Assembly: GCA_017625775.1 (NCBI GenBank)
Contig: JAGAKE010000001.1
Span: 62,001-126,000 of the forward strand
From: Fibrobacteraceae bacterium
Lineage (GTDB): Bacteria > Fibrobacterota > Fibrobacteria > Fibrobacterales > Fibrobacteraceae
Length of the DNA: 64,000 bases
Direction of reading: 5' to 3'
A model generated the notes under the pieces. That model was not told the origin of the DNA. It saw nothing but the letters and a program-made list of their open reading frames with translations, and did no database searches. Positions 8,201 to 19,126 of the stretch are shown here, in pieces. Made by a program: the position numbers and the translations under genes. Numbering within the stretch: position 1 is the first letter of the stretch; each line of letters opens with the position of its first letter.

Positions 8201-8792
8201 TCAAAATATAATGGAAGACTTTGAAGAAGAACGCGCTCGTTTGCAGGAAGTAGAAAAACAATTTGACGACTTAGACCAAGCACGCGCCTCTTTAAAACGC
8301 TCTATTGATAAATTGGATAAAATTGCACGTGAACGTTTTATGAATACGTTCCACAATATTCAAAGAAACTTCCAAGAAGTATTCTCGCGCTTGATGAAAG
8401 ATGGTGGGACAAAATTGACTCTTCAAGAAGATGTCGATCCATTAGAAGCTGAAATTGAAGTGAACGCTCGCCCGACTGGAAAGAAAATGCGTGGTGTAAA
8501 GGCGTTGTCTGGTGGAGAACGCGCATTGACAGCTGTTTCTTTATTGTTTGCCATTTACATGGAAAAGCCTTCTCCTTATTGTGTGCTTGATGAAGTTGAT
8601 GGCCCGCTTGATGATGCTAATATTGGGCGTTTTGTAGAATTGTTGCGCCATTTTTCAAGGCAAACTCAATTTATTTTGGTTACTCATAATAAGAGAACCA
8701 TGGCTGCTTCAGATATGCTTTACGGGGTGACTCAGGAAATTAAGGGAATTTCTCGAATTGCTTCTGTTAAGCTTGAAGATGTTTCTCTTTAA
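5256..8792 (+). CDS. smc: Chromosome partition protein SMC
   Basis: 1178 residues, the usual length of bacterial SMC, the ATPase that organises and segregates chromosomes as a ring-shaped dimer with ScpA and ScpB. The N-terminal head carries Walker A GPNGCGKSN (residues 32-40). Two long coiled coils flank a hinge at about 515-660 (SGCLGEWIDVEPKYLAPIEF onward, with GMVRGG near its end). The C-terminal head has the signature LSGGERALT near 1083 and Walker B CVLDEVDGPLDDAN near 1107. The start is GTG at 5256, giving MRITKLKIFGFKSF, the expected SMC N-terminus. The gene converges on ligA. Confidence 0.97.
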   Translation: MRITKLKIFGFKSFAQRTEITFPGNGLTAVVGPNGCGKSNIVDAIRWVLGEQRAAVLRMGKMQDVIFSGTEERAAMSMAEVSLVINNDSGELSSEFGKYSEVMVTRRAYRNGTSEYLLNNQECRLKDIQNLFLDSGLGSGTYSQMNERMINAVLSDKAEDRRTLFEEAAGVSKYKKSRKEAVNSLARVEEKMERVEDNLRHTRARVRQCEKQAEKTREWQEIRTKLKALDLSSSIDKFEDLKRDLVTLASSHRRALEELEREQNNLALLQAKIDARKLEITDEETALQDARRKVAFETANLNALIAESQSTRDRINFLTESQERLSKEKAEAEQKVVDFKREISNLEERLERLASCDDVVEKEELLAKEQEAAQVLRDAVDDLRREHAELLNARFEQQNQVNELEKRWQRLDTVSEIANSNIQTWQTELSSLKEVFQNTENNLKEAEDAILSYSEQIERLDERYTLQENLLADNREKRDSLANEIETLHRESVALDSRLEVLSRMAVSEADGSKWLLENKKDFLSGCLGEWIDVEPKYLAPIEFALGEVLDALVVKEGTSAQELLEALESASAGSAILAISSRITEGELTEVPAGILGCAADFVKAKDTLGILVKRLLSRWMIVSSFDQALELSAQYSSKDYWFVSPEARAVHSSGMVRGGKASATGILSRRAEIAETKEKQETLLRKIQEKENEYQNAKDLLEENERIFFSMKEELAALQESKRTAEGAKGVHTNSKNSLLLQMGKIESDIQKAELQIQETLKERSSDAELENAKSELEKIQESFERLAENLEERQTMLRNKEDDLRELQSDLTNSQLEIKNLQSQLKFSEEQLPAFESMVQAKIQELEKNSVDIESLEEKFNVQAEQLEKKHEELAELESLRESAEERYNVVSRDIEDWHAEERDVNDKIKDLLPNERNIVLKKNAIQENTNHLRERIFSEWEVDLENPENVERVEYDTATVEKEIRLLRGRLKDVGPVNQNIMEDFEEERARLQEVEKQFDDLDQARASLKRSIDKLDKIARERFMNTFHNIQRNFQEVFSRLMKDGGTKLTLQEDVDPLEAEIEVNARPTGKKMRGVKALSGGERALTAVSLLFAIYMEKPSPYCVLDEVDGPLDDANIGRFVELLRHFSRQTQFILVTHNKRTMAASDMLYGVTQEIKGISRIASVKLEDVSL

Positions 8793-8805
8793 AAATGTTT
8801 TTTAG

Positions 8806-11410
<2,605 letters not shown>

Positions 11411-11419
11411 AAAAATCCT

Positions 11420-11812
11420 TTAGCAAGCAGGAATAGTGTAAGAAGATTCAAAAGCATTTGGGAAATGTTTAAAAAATATTTTTTCGTGTTCGCAGTGAAT
11501 AGCAATAACATCAAAGCGACAAGGTGTATTTTCGTGATATTGTTTAGAATAAAGATAATGGCAGGCGGTTCTCCAAATTTTGAATTTCTTTTCTGCCTGA
11601 ACGCGACTTTCTGGCGCTCCTTTTTTCTTATTCCAAACCGTTTTTACTTCTACAAAAACAAGTTCTCCAGAAGGAGTTTGGGCGATAATGTCGAGTTCTC
11701 CGCCGCGATACGCATAATTACGCCCGAGTAGAATATAACCTTGACGACGCAAATAAGCAGCGGCATGCACTTCGCCGAATTTTCCTTTTTTTTTATTTTG
11801 ACTTAAATTCAT
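11420..11812 (-). CDS. YraN family (UPF0102) nuclease-fold protein
   Basis: 130 residues with the family features GEVHAAAYLRRQGY, NYAYRGGELDIIAQ and VFVEVKTVWNKKKG, which form a PD-(D/E)XK-like site (Glu, Asp, ExK). YraN proteins are Holliday-junction-resolvase-like in fold and often lie near replication and repair genes, but the substrate is unproven. The start overlaps the end of the kinase gene upstream (ATGA). Its neighbours ligA and ruvAB fit a DNA-metabolism setting. Confidence 0.88.
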   Translation of the reverse strand: MNLSQNKKKGKFGEVHAAAYLRRQGYILLGRNYAYRGGELDIIAQTPSGELVFVEVKTVWNKKKGAPESRVQAEKKFKIWRTACHYLYSKQYHENTPCRFDVIAIHCEHEKIFFKHFPNAFESSYTIPAC

Positions 11813-13305
11813 TGAAGTTCCATGCCTAAAAAGCGCATTTCAGAAATTGCATAAGCTTGGGAAGTATCTGAAACGAATGATTTAGAAAGATAAAGTTGAA
11901 TTTCTGAAGTTTCTAGAGGATTCATTGGAGGGTATTGCATTCCACGAACATCTTCAAGTCGGATTTCTTGTTGCATACCTTCTTTTGTTTTAATGAATAA
12001 AGTCTTTGGCTTATTGTAAATATTAAAACGATCGCCGATTCCATCATCAACAGATTTTTGATAACCACTAGCAAAGCCAATATGTGTAATTAAAACCGTT
12101 TTTTTAAATTGCATAGTAAGAATAGGATTTTTCTTATTGGCGGGTTTTGGAAAAATCCACGCTTCATGAATGTCTCCGTCGAATAAATTTTCGGGCGTGT
12201 AATTAGAATTTTCTGGTTCAATACTCTTTTCTAAAAATGCACCATGTAATTCGCTAGGAGCAATTTCTTCTAGTGTATGAGAAGGCCTATAAAGTAACAT
12301 TAACGCTATCATCAAAATAATTATCAGTGGGAACAAAAACATTCCAGAAAGCATTAATCTTTTTTGAAGAGGGATTATTTTTTGAACGGATTCTCGAAGT
12401 AATGATTGCGAGAGGAGAGGCGTTCTTGTTTTTTCTGTGTTATTTTTTTGTTGTTTATTTTGTTCAAAGACGGCATCTACAGCGTCTAAAAATTCTTCCA
12501 TATCGCGAAAACGATTTTCAGGCTTTTTTTCTAAACATTTGAGAATAAGTTTTGAAAGTCCAAGTGGAATATTGGGCCTGAAAATTTCTGGAGCTGGTGG
12601 AGCTTCCTGTACATGCTTGAGTGCAATTTCAATAGGCTTTGCTCCAATAAACGGAAGTCTGCCACATGTCATTTCGTATAAAATAACACCTAAACTATAA
12701 ATATCAGAAGATAGTGTAACTTCGTCTCCATGACATTGTTCTGGCGACATATATTCTGGGGTTCCCATAGCCATACCTGTCATAGTCAGGCGTTCTTTTT
12801 CTAATTCTTGAATGTATGAAATGCCAAAATCCATGAGGTAAACTCGGTTATCATGCGTGAGCATAATATTTGACGGTTTAACATCACGATGGACAATTCC
12901 CTTAGAATGCGCAAAAAGAAGACCTCTGGCTGTTTGCTTGGCTAAAAGTTCAATAGCTCCAAAATCAAGTTTGCTTTTATTACGAAGAACTTCTGCAAGA
13001 GAAGTGCCTTCTACATAAGTCATGGCGATAAAAAGTTGTTTTTTATGTTCTCCAAAGTCAAAAACATGAACGATGTTTTGGTGATCTAGTTCTTTCATCG
13101 CTCTAGCTTCTAAATAAAATCGCTCAATAGCTTCTTTATCAGAAGAGGCGTCTAAAACTTTTAGGGCGACATCGCGTTGCAATCGCAAGTCTTTCGCTTT
13201 ATATACATAACCCATGCCCCCTTGGCCTAATACGCCGAGAAGTTCATAGTTCTCGTTAAAAGGACGCGGAAAGTTTTTTTCCTGTGAGAGAGAATGAAGA
13301 GTCAT
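11809..13305 (-). CDS. Membrane Ser/Thr protein kinase with discoidin-like sensor domain
   Basis: 498 residues from ATG at 13305, chosen because it overlaps the upstream stop as ATGA; a longer in-frame start at 13338 would run into that gene. The N-terminal Hanks-type kinase is complete: glycine loop GQGGMGYVYKA, VALKVL, catalytic HRDVKPSN, DFG (LMDFGIS) and PEYMSPEQ. A transmembrane helix follows at about 318-342. A C-terminal domain (NYTPENLFDGDIHEAW, MQFKKTVLITHIGFASGY) resembles F5/8- or NADase-type glycan-binding folds. It would lie outside the cytoplasm, so the protein looks like a receptor kinase sensing an envelope ligand. Its partner is probably the FHA-domain ABC transporter immediately upstream. 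Confidence 0.88.
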   Translation of the reverse strand: MTLHSLSQEKNFPRPFNENYELLGVLGQGGMGYVYKAKDLRLQRDVALKVLDASSDKEAIERFYLEARAMKELDHQNIVHVFDFGEHKKQLFIAMTYVEGTSLAEVLRNKSKLDFGAIELLAKQTARGLLFAHSKGIVHRDVKPSNIMLTHDNRVYLMDFGISYIQELEKERLTMTGMAMGTPEYMSPEQCHGDEVTLSSDIYSLGVILYEMTCGRLPFIGAKPIEIALKHVQEAPPAPEIFRPNIPLGLSKLILKCLEKKPENRFRDMEEFLDAVDAVFEQNKQQKNNTEKTRTPLLSQSLLRESVQKIIPLQKRLMLSGMFLFPLIIILMIALMLLYRPSHTLEEIAPSELHGAFLEKSIEPENSNYTPENLFDGDIHEAWIFPKPANKKNPILTMQFKKTVLITHIGFASGYQKSVDDGIGDRFNIYNKPKTLFIKTKEGMQQEIRLEDVRGMQYPPMNPLETSEIQLYLSKSFVSDTSQAYAISEMRFLGMELQ

Positions 13306-15404
13306 TTTGCTTTCCCTAAAATCAATAATAAACGCCAAGATACAATATAGAATATGAATGCCAAAATGGTCGGAATGATTAAGTCTGAAAGGTTTGTTGG
13401 AGTTCCTAAAAACAAGTTTTTTAGAAATGCCTGGTTATACTTTGCTGGAATGCTCGCAGAAAGAAAGTTGCCGATAGGTTTCATTTGGTCTAAAGGAACA
13501 AGCGCACCAGCGAGGATAACCTGAGGAATAATAAGAAGTGGTAGCAAAATATTGGCTTGTATTGTGTTTTTTGCAAAGCAACTTACCATTAAACCAAGAG
13601 CGGTTGCAGGTAAAATGGTTGTGATTAGTGAAAGGAATAATGGAATAAAAGGAGCGTTTAAGGGTAAAACAAAACTTAAAAACAGAAAACAAATAAAGGC
13701 CTGGAAAAAGGCGAGAGCGTGAATAAAATTCAGCTTAGAAAAAAGAATAGAAAAAGCTTTGGTTCCTTTTCGTAATTCGTGGGCATAAAGTTTTTTTTCT
13801 TGAACAATTTCTCGAATAGAAAGTGAAAGCGCAAACCAATTCGCCGAAAGGATTAAAGCAAAGGCGGCAATCCAAAGCGAGGAGTTTTTTGAAAATGTTT
13901 GTGAAAATAAAAAACCAATAATAAGTGGTTGAATGAGAAGAGCAAAAACTTTTCCTTTATCTCTAAAGTATTGTCGTAATAAAATTTTTGTATAAAGTAA
14001 AAAAGAACTAGCGTGTTTTACTATAGGAAAAATAAAAGTTGGATGGTTTGATTCTTCAGGAAATATGCGATTTTTTAATGGAGAATTTTCCCATTTTTCT
14101 AAAGACGATTGTTTTAAACTTTGAAGAGTGCTTGCTGGAGATGTTGTGTCAAAATACAAAAATGTTTCTTTCGGCGTTCCAAAAAATGCTTCCGCTCCCT
14201 CGTGAATAACAAGAACTTTATCAGCAATTTCAAGGGCTTCGTAGCCGTGGGTTGTTAAAATAATCGTGTAGCCGAGTAAAGACAATTTATGAAGATGATG
14301 GCAAAGTATTTTAATATTGACTGGGTCTAACCCAGCGAGAGGTTCATCTAATAAAATTAAACCAGGCGAGCCTATTAATTCCCGTGCTAAAGCTACTCTT
14401 CTAGCTTCTCCGCCACTAAGTGAAGCCGTTTTATGATGTTCTAAATGTTTTAAACCTAATAAATCAAGAAAGTTACTGATAATTTCATTTTCTTCTGTTT
14501 TTGAAGTATCCTTTGGTAAAGTGATTGCTGCCGCGTGTTTTAGTGTTTCTATTACGGTTAATTCTTTTCTAAGTTCTGGTTCTTGCTCAAGAAAAGCAAT
14601 GTATTTTCGAATCTCTTGATTTTGATGAGAAATTCCATTCAAAAGAAGTGATGAATTTTTTCCCAATTTAAATTCAGCTAATAGTAATCGAAGTAAAGTA
14701 CTTTTTCCTTGCCCAGAGCGCCCAATTACTGCAAGGATTTCTCCGGGAGGTAAATAAAAATTGATATGGTGTAGAAGAGTTTTTTTGTTGATGGATACTT
14801 CAAGGTCTTTAGCTTCAACAGAAAAACCAGGTAATTGATGGTGTAAAAAGAGAAATGAATCGCAAAATTCTAAAGAACACCAAGGCAGGCGCGCTTTTTC
14901 GCCATCAGCAAGTTCAAAATTTTTTGATTGCTTTTTAGATTGAATTTTGATTTTATTTAAAAAAGTAAATTTCGCTTTTGTTTCTTTTTTTTTGACTTTT
15001 GCAAGAACTGCTGGGCAGCTAGAAGAATGAATTTTAGCGTCAGAGTTTTCTACACTTCTGCCCAGTGAATTTGTATCTTCTGATAAAATGAGTGGAGAAG
15101 AATCTTGAGTTTGTAAAACTAAAAGTTGAAGAATTTGATTCTTGATAGAAATAGAAATTTTTTTTGTACCAATAGAAATAGAATCGCCATGTTCAAGAAT
15201 TTTTTCTTCAATTGGATGGTTATTACATAAGGTATGACTAGATTGACTTTGATTTTTAATGAACCAGGAATCTTTTTTAAAATAAATTAAAGCATGTTCT
15301 CGAGAAACATAACGCTCATCAAAAATTAAATCACAATCAGATTTTCTGCCGATTTTGAAAACCTGATCTTGACTGGGTTGTAATATTTGAAAAGGATTCT
15401 TCAT
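13302..15404 (-). CDS. FHA-domain ABC transporter (ABCG-like half transporter)
   Basis: 700 residues in one chain. An FHA domain comes first (FKIGRKSDCDLIF, then YVSREHA, about residues 16-90), which in this family binds phosphothreonine. A second, degenerate FHA-like stretch (about 100-190) follows, with only partial GR and SS motifs. The nucleotide-binding domain has Walker A GRSGQGKST (about 229), SLSGGEARR (about 335), LILLDEPLAGLD (about 355) and TTHGYE. The last 220 residues are an ABC2-type membrane domain with about six helices. It is coupled by ATGA overlaps to the aminotransferase upstream and the kinase downstream. I infer phosphorylation-controlled transport; the substrate is unknown. 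Confidence 0.9.
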   Translation of the reverse strand: MKNPFQILQPSQDQVFKIGRKSDCDLIFDERYVSREHALIYFKKDSWFIKNQSQSSHTLCNNHPIEEKILEHGDSISIGTKKISISIKNQILQLLVLQTQDSSPLILSEDTNSLGRSVENSDAKIHSSSCPAVLAKVKKKETKAKFTFLNKIKIQSKKQSKNFELADGEKARLPWCSLEFCDSFLFLHHQLPGFSVEAKDLEVSINKKTLLHHINFYLPPGEILAVIGRSGQGKSTLLRLLLAEFKLGKNSSLLLNGISHQNQEIRKYIAFLEQEPELRKELTVIETLKHAAAITLPKDTSKTEENEIISNFLDLLGLKHLEHHKTASLSGGEARRVALARELIGSPGLILLDEPLAGLDPVNIKILCHHLHKLSLLGYTIILTTHGYEALEIADKVLVIHEGAEAFFGTPKETFLYFDTTSPASTLQSLKQSSLEKWENSPLKNRIFPEESNHPTFIFPIVKHASSFLLYTKILLRQYFRDKGKVFALLIQPLIIGFLFSQTFSKNSSLWIAAFALILSANWFALSLSIREIVQEKKLYAHELRKGTKAFSILFSKLNFIHALAFFQAFICFLFLSFVLPLNAPFIPLFLSLITTILPATALGLMVSCFAKNTIQANILLPLLIIPQVILAGALVPLDQMKPIGNFLSASIPAKYNQAFLKNLFLGTPTNLSDLIIPTILAFIFYIVSWRLLLILGKAK

Positions 15405-16594
15405 CGGAGCGTTTGAATACCGAGATTAAAACGTTTGGCTGCTTCTAATAAGGTTTCTTCAGCTGCAGCATAAGAAAAACGGACACAAGAATCCATTCCA
15501 AAAGCGGCTCCCGGCACAATCGCAAGGCCAACAGATTCTAAAAGGTAACTGCATAAAGTTACAGAATCAGAAATGATTTTACCATCAGGCGTTTTTTTGC
15601 CGTAAAGAGAATTTACAGGAACGAATAGATAAAAAGCTCCTTCTGGTAGAGGAATTTCGTTTCCAAGCGATTCCGAAATTTTCTGTTGCAATAAACAGCG
15701 TCTTTGCTTGAACGTATCGCGCATTTTATAGACAAAATCATTACCTGATTGAATGGCGGCTAACGCACCATATTGAGCTGGGGTTGACGGATGATGAATG
15801 GCTTGACTTTGAATTTTAGAAATTAGGGGAGCCATTGATTCTGGAAGGGCATTGTAGCCAATTCGCCAACCAGTCATGCAGTGCGATTTTGAAAAGCCAT
15901 TAATCAAAATAGTTCTTTCGTACATCTGCGGAAAAGAAGCTAATGAAACAAATTCTTTTTCATAACAAAAATGTTCGTAAATTTCATCTGAAATACAATA
16001 CAAATCATTAGCTACAATTATTTCTGTTAATGGTTGAAGTTCTTCTTTTGAATAAACCGCTCCGCTTGGATTACAAGGGTTGTTTAAAATAATCGCTTTG
16101 GTCTTAGAAGTAATGGCTGCTTGAAGCTGTTCTGGCGTGATTTTAAAAGCAGTTTCTGGAGAGGTTTCTATAAAAACAGGAACGCCGTTAAACCATTTTA
16201 CAAGTTCTGGGTATGTCACCCAATAAGGGGCGGGAATAATAATTTCATCGCCTGGGTTCACAATAGCGGCTAAAGAATTAAAAACGGCTTGCTTTGCTCC
16301 ACTCGTTAAAATGATTTGATTTGGCTCGTAAGAAAGTTGATTGTCTTTTTTTAATTTGTATGTAACTGCTTTACGAACTTCTTCAAGCCCGATAGGAGCA
16401 ACATATTTTGTTTTTCCCAATTCAATGGCGTCAATAGCTGCTTTTCTAATTTCCGTGGGAGTTTGAAAATCTGGTTCACCAGCTCCTAGTGAAATAATAT
16501 CTTGCCCAGCTGCTTTTAATTTTTTGGCAAGTGTATCAATAGCAACAGTCATAGAAGCAGCAATAGAAGAAGTTTGATTCGAAAGGGATTTCAT
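15401..16594 (-). CDS. Class I/II pyridoxal-phosphate aminotransferase (AspC/AspB-like)
   Basis: 397 residues of the aspartate-aminotransferase fold. Visible marks are SLGAGEPDFQTP near 36, LTSGAKQAVFNSLAAIVNPGDEII, INGFSKSHCMTGWRIGY with the PLP-binding Lys in SKS, and a terminal CVRFSYAAAEETLLEAAKRF. The SLGAGEPDF form is typical of the bacterial AspB/AAT subgroup that transaminates aspartate and sometimes prephenate or aromatic acids. Four-base overlaps link it to the MMPL gene and the FHA-ABC gene. The mixed content suggests shared expression, not a shared pathway. Confidence 0.92.
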   Translation of the reverse strand: MKSLSNQTSSIAASMTVAIDTLAKKLKAAGQDIISLGAGEPDFQTPTEIRKAAIDAIELGKTKYVAPIGLEEVRKAVTYKLKKDNQLSYEPNQIILTSGAKQAVFNSLAAIVNPGDEIIIPAPYWVTYPELVKWFNGVPVFIETSPETAFKITPEQLQAAITSKTKAIILNNPCNPSGAVYSKEELQPLTEIIVANDLYCISDEIYEHFCYEKEFVSLASFPQMYERTILINGFSKSHCMTGWRIGYNALPESMAPLISKIQSQAIHHPSTPAQYGALAAIQSGNDFVYKMRDTFKQRRCLLQQKISESLGNEIPLPEGAFYLFVPVNSLYGKKTPDGKIISDSVTLCSYLLESVGLAIVPGAAFGMDSCVRFSYAAAEETLLEAAKRFNLGIQTLR

Positions 16595-18951
16595 GAATGT
16601 TTTTCCTTTGTTTTTCTAAGGCGATAATCGTCTAGCATAATAGCTAGGATAGGGAAAATAACAAAATTGGCAATAGCAATGCTTAACGCTCCGATAAAGG
16701 AAACTTGTCCAATACTTTGTAAACCGAGATGAGACGAAGAAAGTAGAGAATAAACTCCAATAAAGGAAGTTAATTGTGAAATAGCTATGCTTAAACCGTA
16801 TCTTCGAACTATATCCATTGCAGAACCAGTTTGTTTTGAAAGGTAATGGTTCCAAAAATGTAAGGAACCATCAAGACTTATTCCAATTAATAAAGGAAAG
16901 GCAAGTGCGCTATACATAGACAGTTTAATTTCAAACAAGTTAATGAAACCGAGAATCCAAACAAACGCTATTATCGGCGGGAACAAGGTAAACAAGGTGT
17001 AAGAAAATTTATTGTAGTAAAGTAAAAGAATCAAGAAAATAGAGGCAATGGCAAAAAGAATAGAACGGAATATATAGGGAAGAATTTGATTTAATGTCTG
17101 AGCATGAATTAGGGCCTGACCTTCCATTAAAAGCGGTTTGTCATTAGATAGTTCTTTTAAATCTCGTTCTAATCTTCTGCAGAATAAACCATCGTCAGCA
17201 GATTCTGCGGGCAAAACAAAAGCATAAGTTTCTTTTCCTTTTTGTAATGAGAAAAATTGTTTGAACGATGGAGGTAAGTCGTCTTCAGTTAATTCAGAAA
17301 CATTTAAATGATTTTTTAAGTGTTCAATTCGAAGGGAATCTTTGCCTGAAATTTTATTATAGATAGGGTCATTTAGCAATTCTTTAATGTTTGAAATTTG
17401 TTGTAGTTTATAACGTTGGTTAGTTGGAAGTAAATTTCCAATAATGTAAATGTTGTTGATGGTTTTATATTTTCCGTCATCTTTTCCATTCGAAAAACGT
17501 TCTACAAATTTTTCGTTTGAAATTTCATCAGGGAATTGAATGATAATTGGGTCGTGGAAAAACTCTCTTTTTTGCTTAACTACAGAATCTGCTTGGTTAT
17601 AAGCATTCATTTCCGTTTCTGCAAAATTGTAATGAAATTTTGGAACAATTCCATTGGATAAAAGAAAGAGAGTGAAAAGTGTTAAAAGGATTACAGGAAT
17701 TTTAATTCTTTTGGAGAAACGAATCGTTTTTTTTGTTAAAGTTTCTGGAGTAATTTTTCCAAATAAAATAAAAGCTTGTTTCTTTTGAGTTAATCTTAAA
17801 AATGCAGGTGTTATGGTGGAACATAAAATCCAATTTAAAAGAGCACCTATTGCCCCGAGAGTTCCTAATTCTTGTAAGCCTTTATATGGAACAAAAGATA
17901 ATGAAAAGAATAGCGCTGCAGTAGCCATAGCAGAAGCAGCCGCAACAGGACCAATTCCTAAAATGGCACTTTCTAAACTTAAAGAAGAATTTAAACCTTT
18001 TTTACGTTCTTCTGCGTAGCGACTAAAAATATGAGTAACATGTTGGGTTGCTAAACCAGGTAATATAATAGCTAGCAAGAGCGAAAATAAAGTAATGCGT
18101 CCATAAAGAAAATAAGAACAACCCAAAGTCCAATAAATAGAAAGTGCAATCGGAAGACCTGCTGGGAAAATAAGTTGTGGTTGTCGGAAAAAAGCAATTA
18201 AAAGTAATATGGCAATGAAAAATGCAGTAATCACTCCAGCTTTTTTAGCTTCTGGTAGAAGCGTTTTTCCTGTTTGAATTACTTTTTGTGCATAGCCAGT
18301 ATATTGAATTGAAATTCCTTCTGGTTGAATAGATTCAACTACTTTTTTAATAGAGGAAATAAAAAATCTTGCTGTATCAAGAGAACTAGTATTGATGTTT
18401 GGGAAAATATCGAATAGGCGAACAGTTCCTTCCTCGGCTCTAAAAATATTTCGGTATTTGGCTTTGTATTTTTCTTCTAGCGAATCGGCATTGATAAAAT
18501 TTTCATTTTCTTCAAGTTGGACAATGAAAGGGTTTTGGCGTTTTTGGATTTCTTCTTTTGCTTCGACTAAACGCTGATATATAAAATTTAAATCTTTAGG
18601 ACTTAAAAATAAAAGTTGATTTTTTTCATAAAAATCTTTGTCAATGTAATAACTACAAAAACGAACGCTTGGCAATTTTTTCAGTTCTTTTTCTAGTGAA
18701 GAAGCAAATAGCAAAAGTTCACTAGTGTCTTTACTTTCTAAAACTAAAGTTAGTGGAAGAAGTCGTCCTGCTTTCAATTCTTCTTCAGATGGAGATTTTC
18801 TCTGATTTTCCAGCATATCAGAAAGTTGAAGTTCCCACCGTAAATTCATAACGGGATAAATGCAAACTAGAGAAATAGCAATTACAGCCACCATAATGGC
18901 TTTTGGTTTTCTGCTTAATGATTGAAGAAACCTAGAAAGTAGAGAAAACAT
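16591..18951 (-). CDS. RND/MMPL-type membrane transporter
   Basis: 786 residues with the RND/MMPL layout. It has an N-terminal helix, a large extracytoplasmic loop (about 35-230), five to six helices (about 235-420), a second loop (about 425-615) and six final helices. The sterol-sensing-like clusters LFSLLLAIILPGLATQHVTH and ALAFPLLIGISLDGSLHF lie at matching positions in each half. Such proteins export lipids, hopanoids or other hydrophobic compounds with the proton gradient. It is first in a reverse-strand run of seven coupled genes. About 175 bases separate it from the divergent Omp85-like gene, which could be its outer-membrane counterpart. Confidence 0.85.
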   Translation of the reverse strand: MFSLLSRFLQSLSRKPKAIMVAVIAISLVCIYPVMNLRWELQLSDMLENQRKSPSEEELKAGRLLPLTLVLESKDTSELLLFASSLEKELKKLPSVRFCSYYIDKDFYEKNQLLFLSPKDLNFIYQRLVEAKEEIQKRQNPFIVQLEENENFINADSLEEKYKAKYRNIFRAEEGTVRLFDIFPNINTSSLDTARFFISSIKKVVESIQPEGISIQYTGYAQKVIQTGKTLLPEAKKAGVITAFFIAILLLIAFFRQPQLIFPAGLPIALSIYWTLGCSYFLYGRITLFSLLLAIILPGLATQHVTHIFSRYAEERKKGLNSSLSLESAILGIGPVAAASAMATAALFFSLSFVPYKGLQELGTLGAIGALLNWILCSTITPAFLRLTQKKQAFILFGKITPETLTKKTIRFSKRIKIPVILLTLFTLFLLSNGIVPKFHYNFAETEMNAYNQADSVVKQKREFFHDPIIIQFPDEISNEKFVERFSNGKDDGKYKTINNIYIIGNLLPTNQRYKLQQISNIKELLNDPIYNKISGKDSLRIEHLKNHLNVSELTEDDLPPSFKQFFSLQKGKETYAFVLPAESADDGLFCRRLERDLKELSNDKPLLMEGQALIHAQTLNQILPYIFRSILFAIASIFLILLLYYNKFSYTLFTLFPPIIAFVWILGFINLFEIKLSMYSALAFPLLIGISLDGSLHFWNHYLSKQTGSAMDIVRRYGLSIAISQLTSFIGVYSLLSSSHLGLQSIGQVSFIGALSIAIANFVIFPILAIMLDDYRLRKTKEKHS

Positions 18952-19126
18952 AATTGCCTTTTTTGCCTTTAATCACAAACATAATATAAAAAGAAACGAG
19001 TAAATAGAAAAAAATGGTTTCGAAAAATGGGCTGTTTTAGAAAGAATAGATATTTTTTCAATAAATCTGTTTTATTTGTTAGGTCTGTATTTTCCTTGAA
19101 AAATGAAAAATTTAAATTGTTGATGA

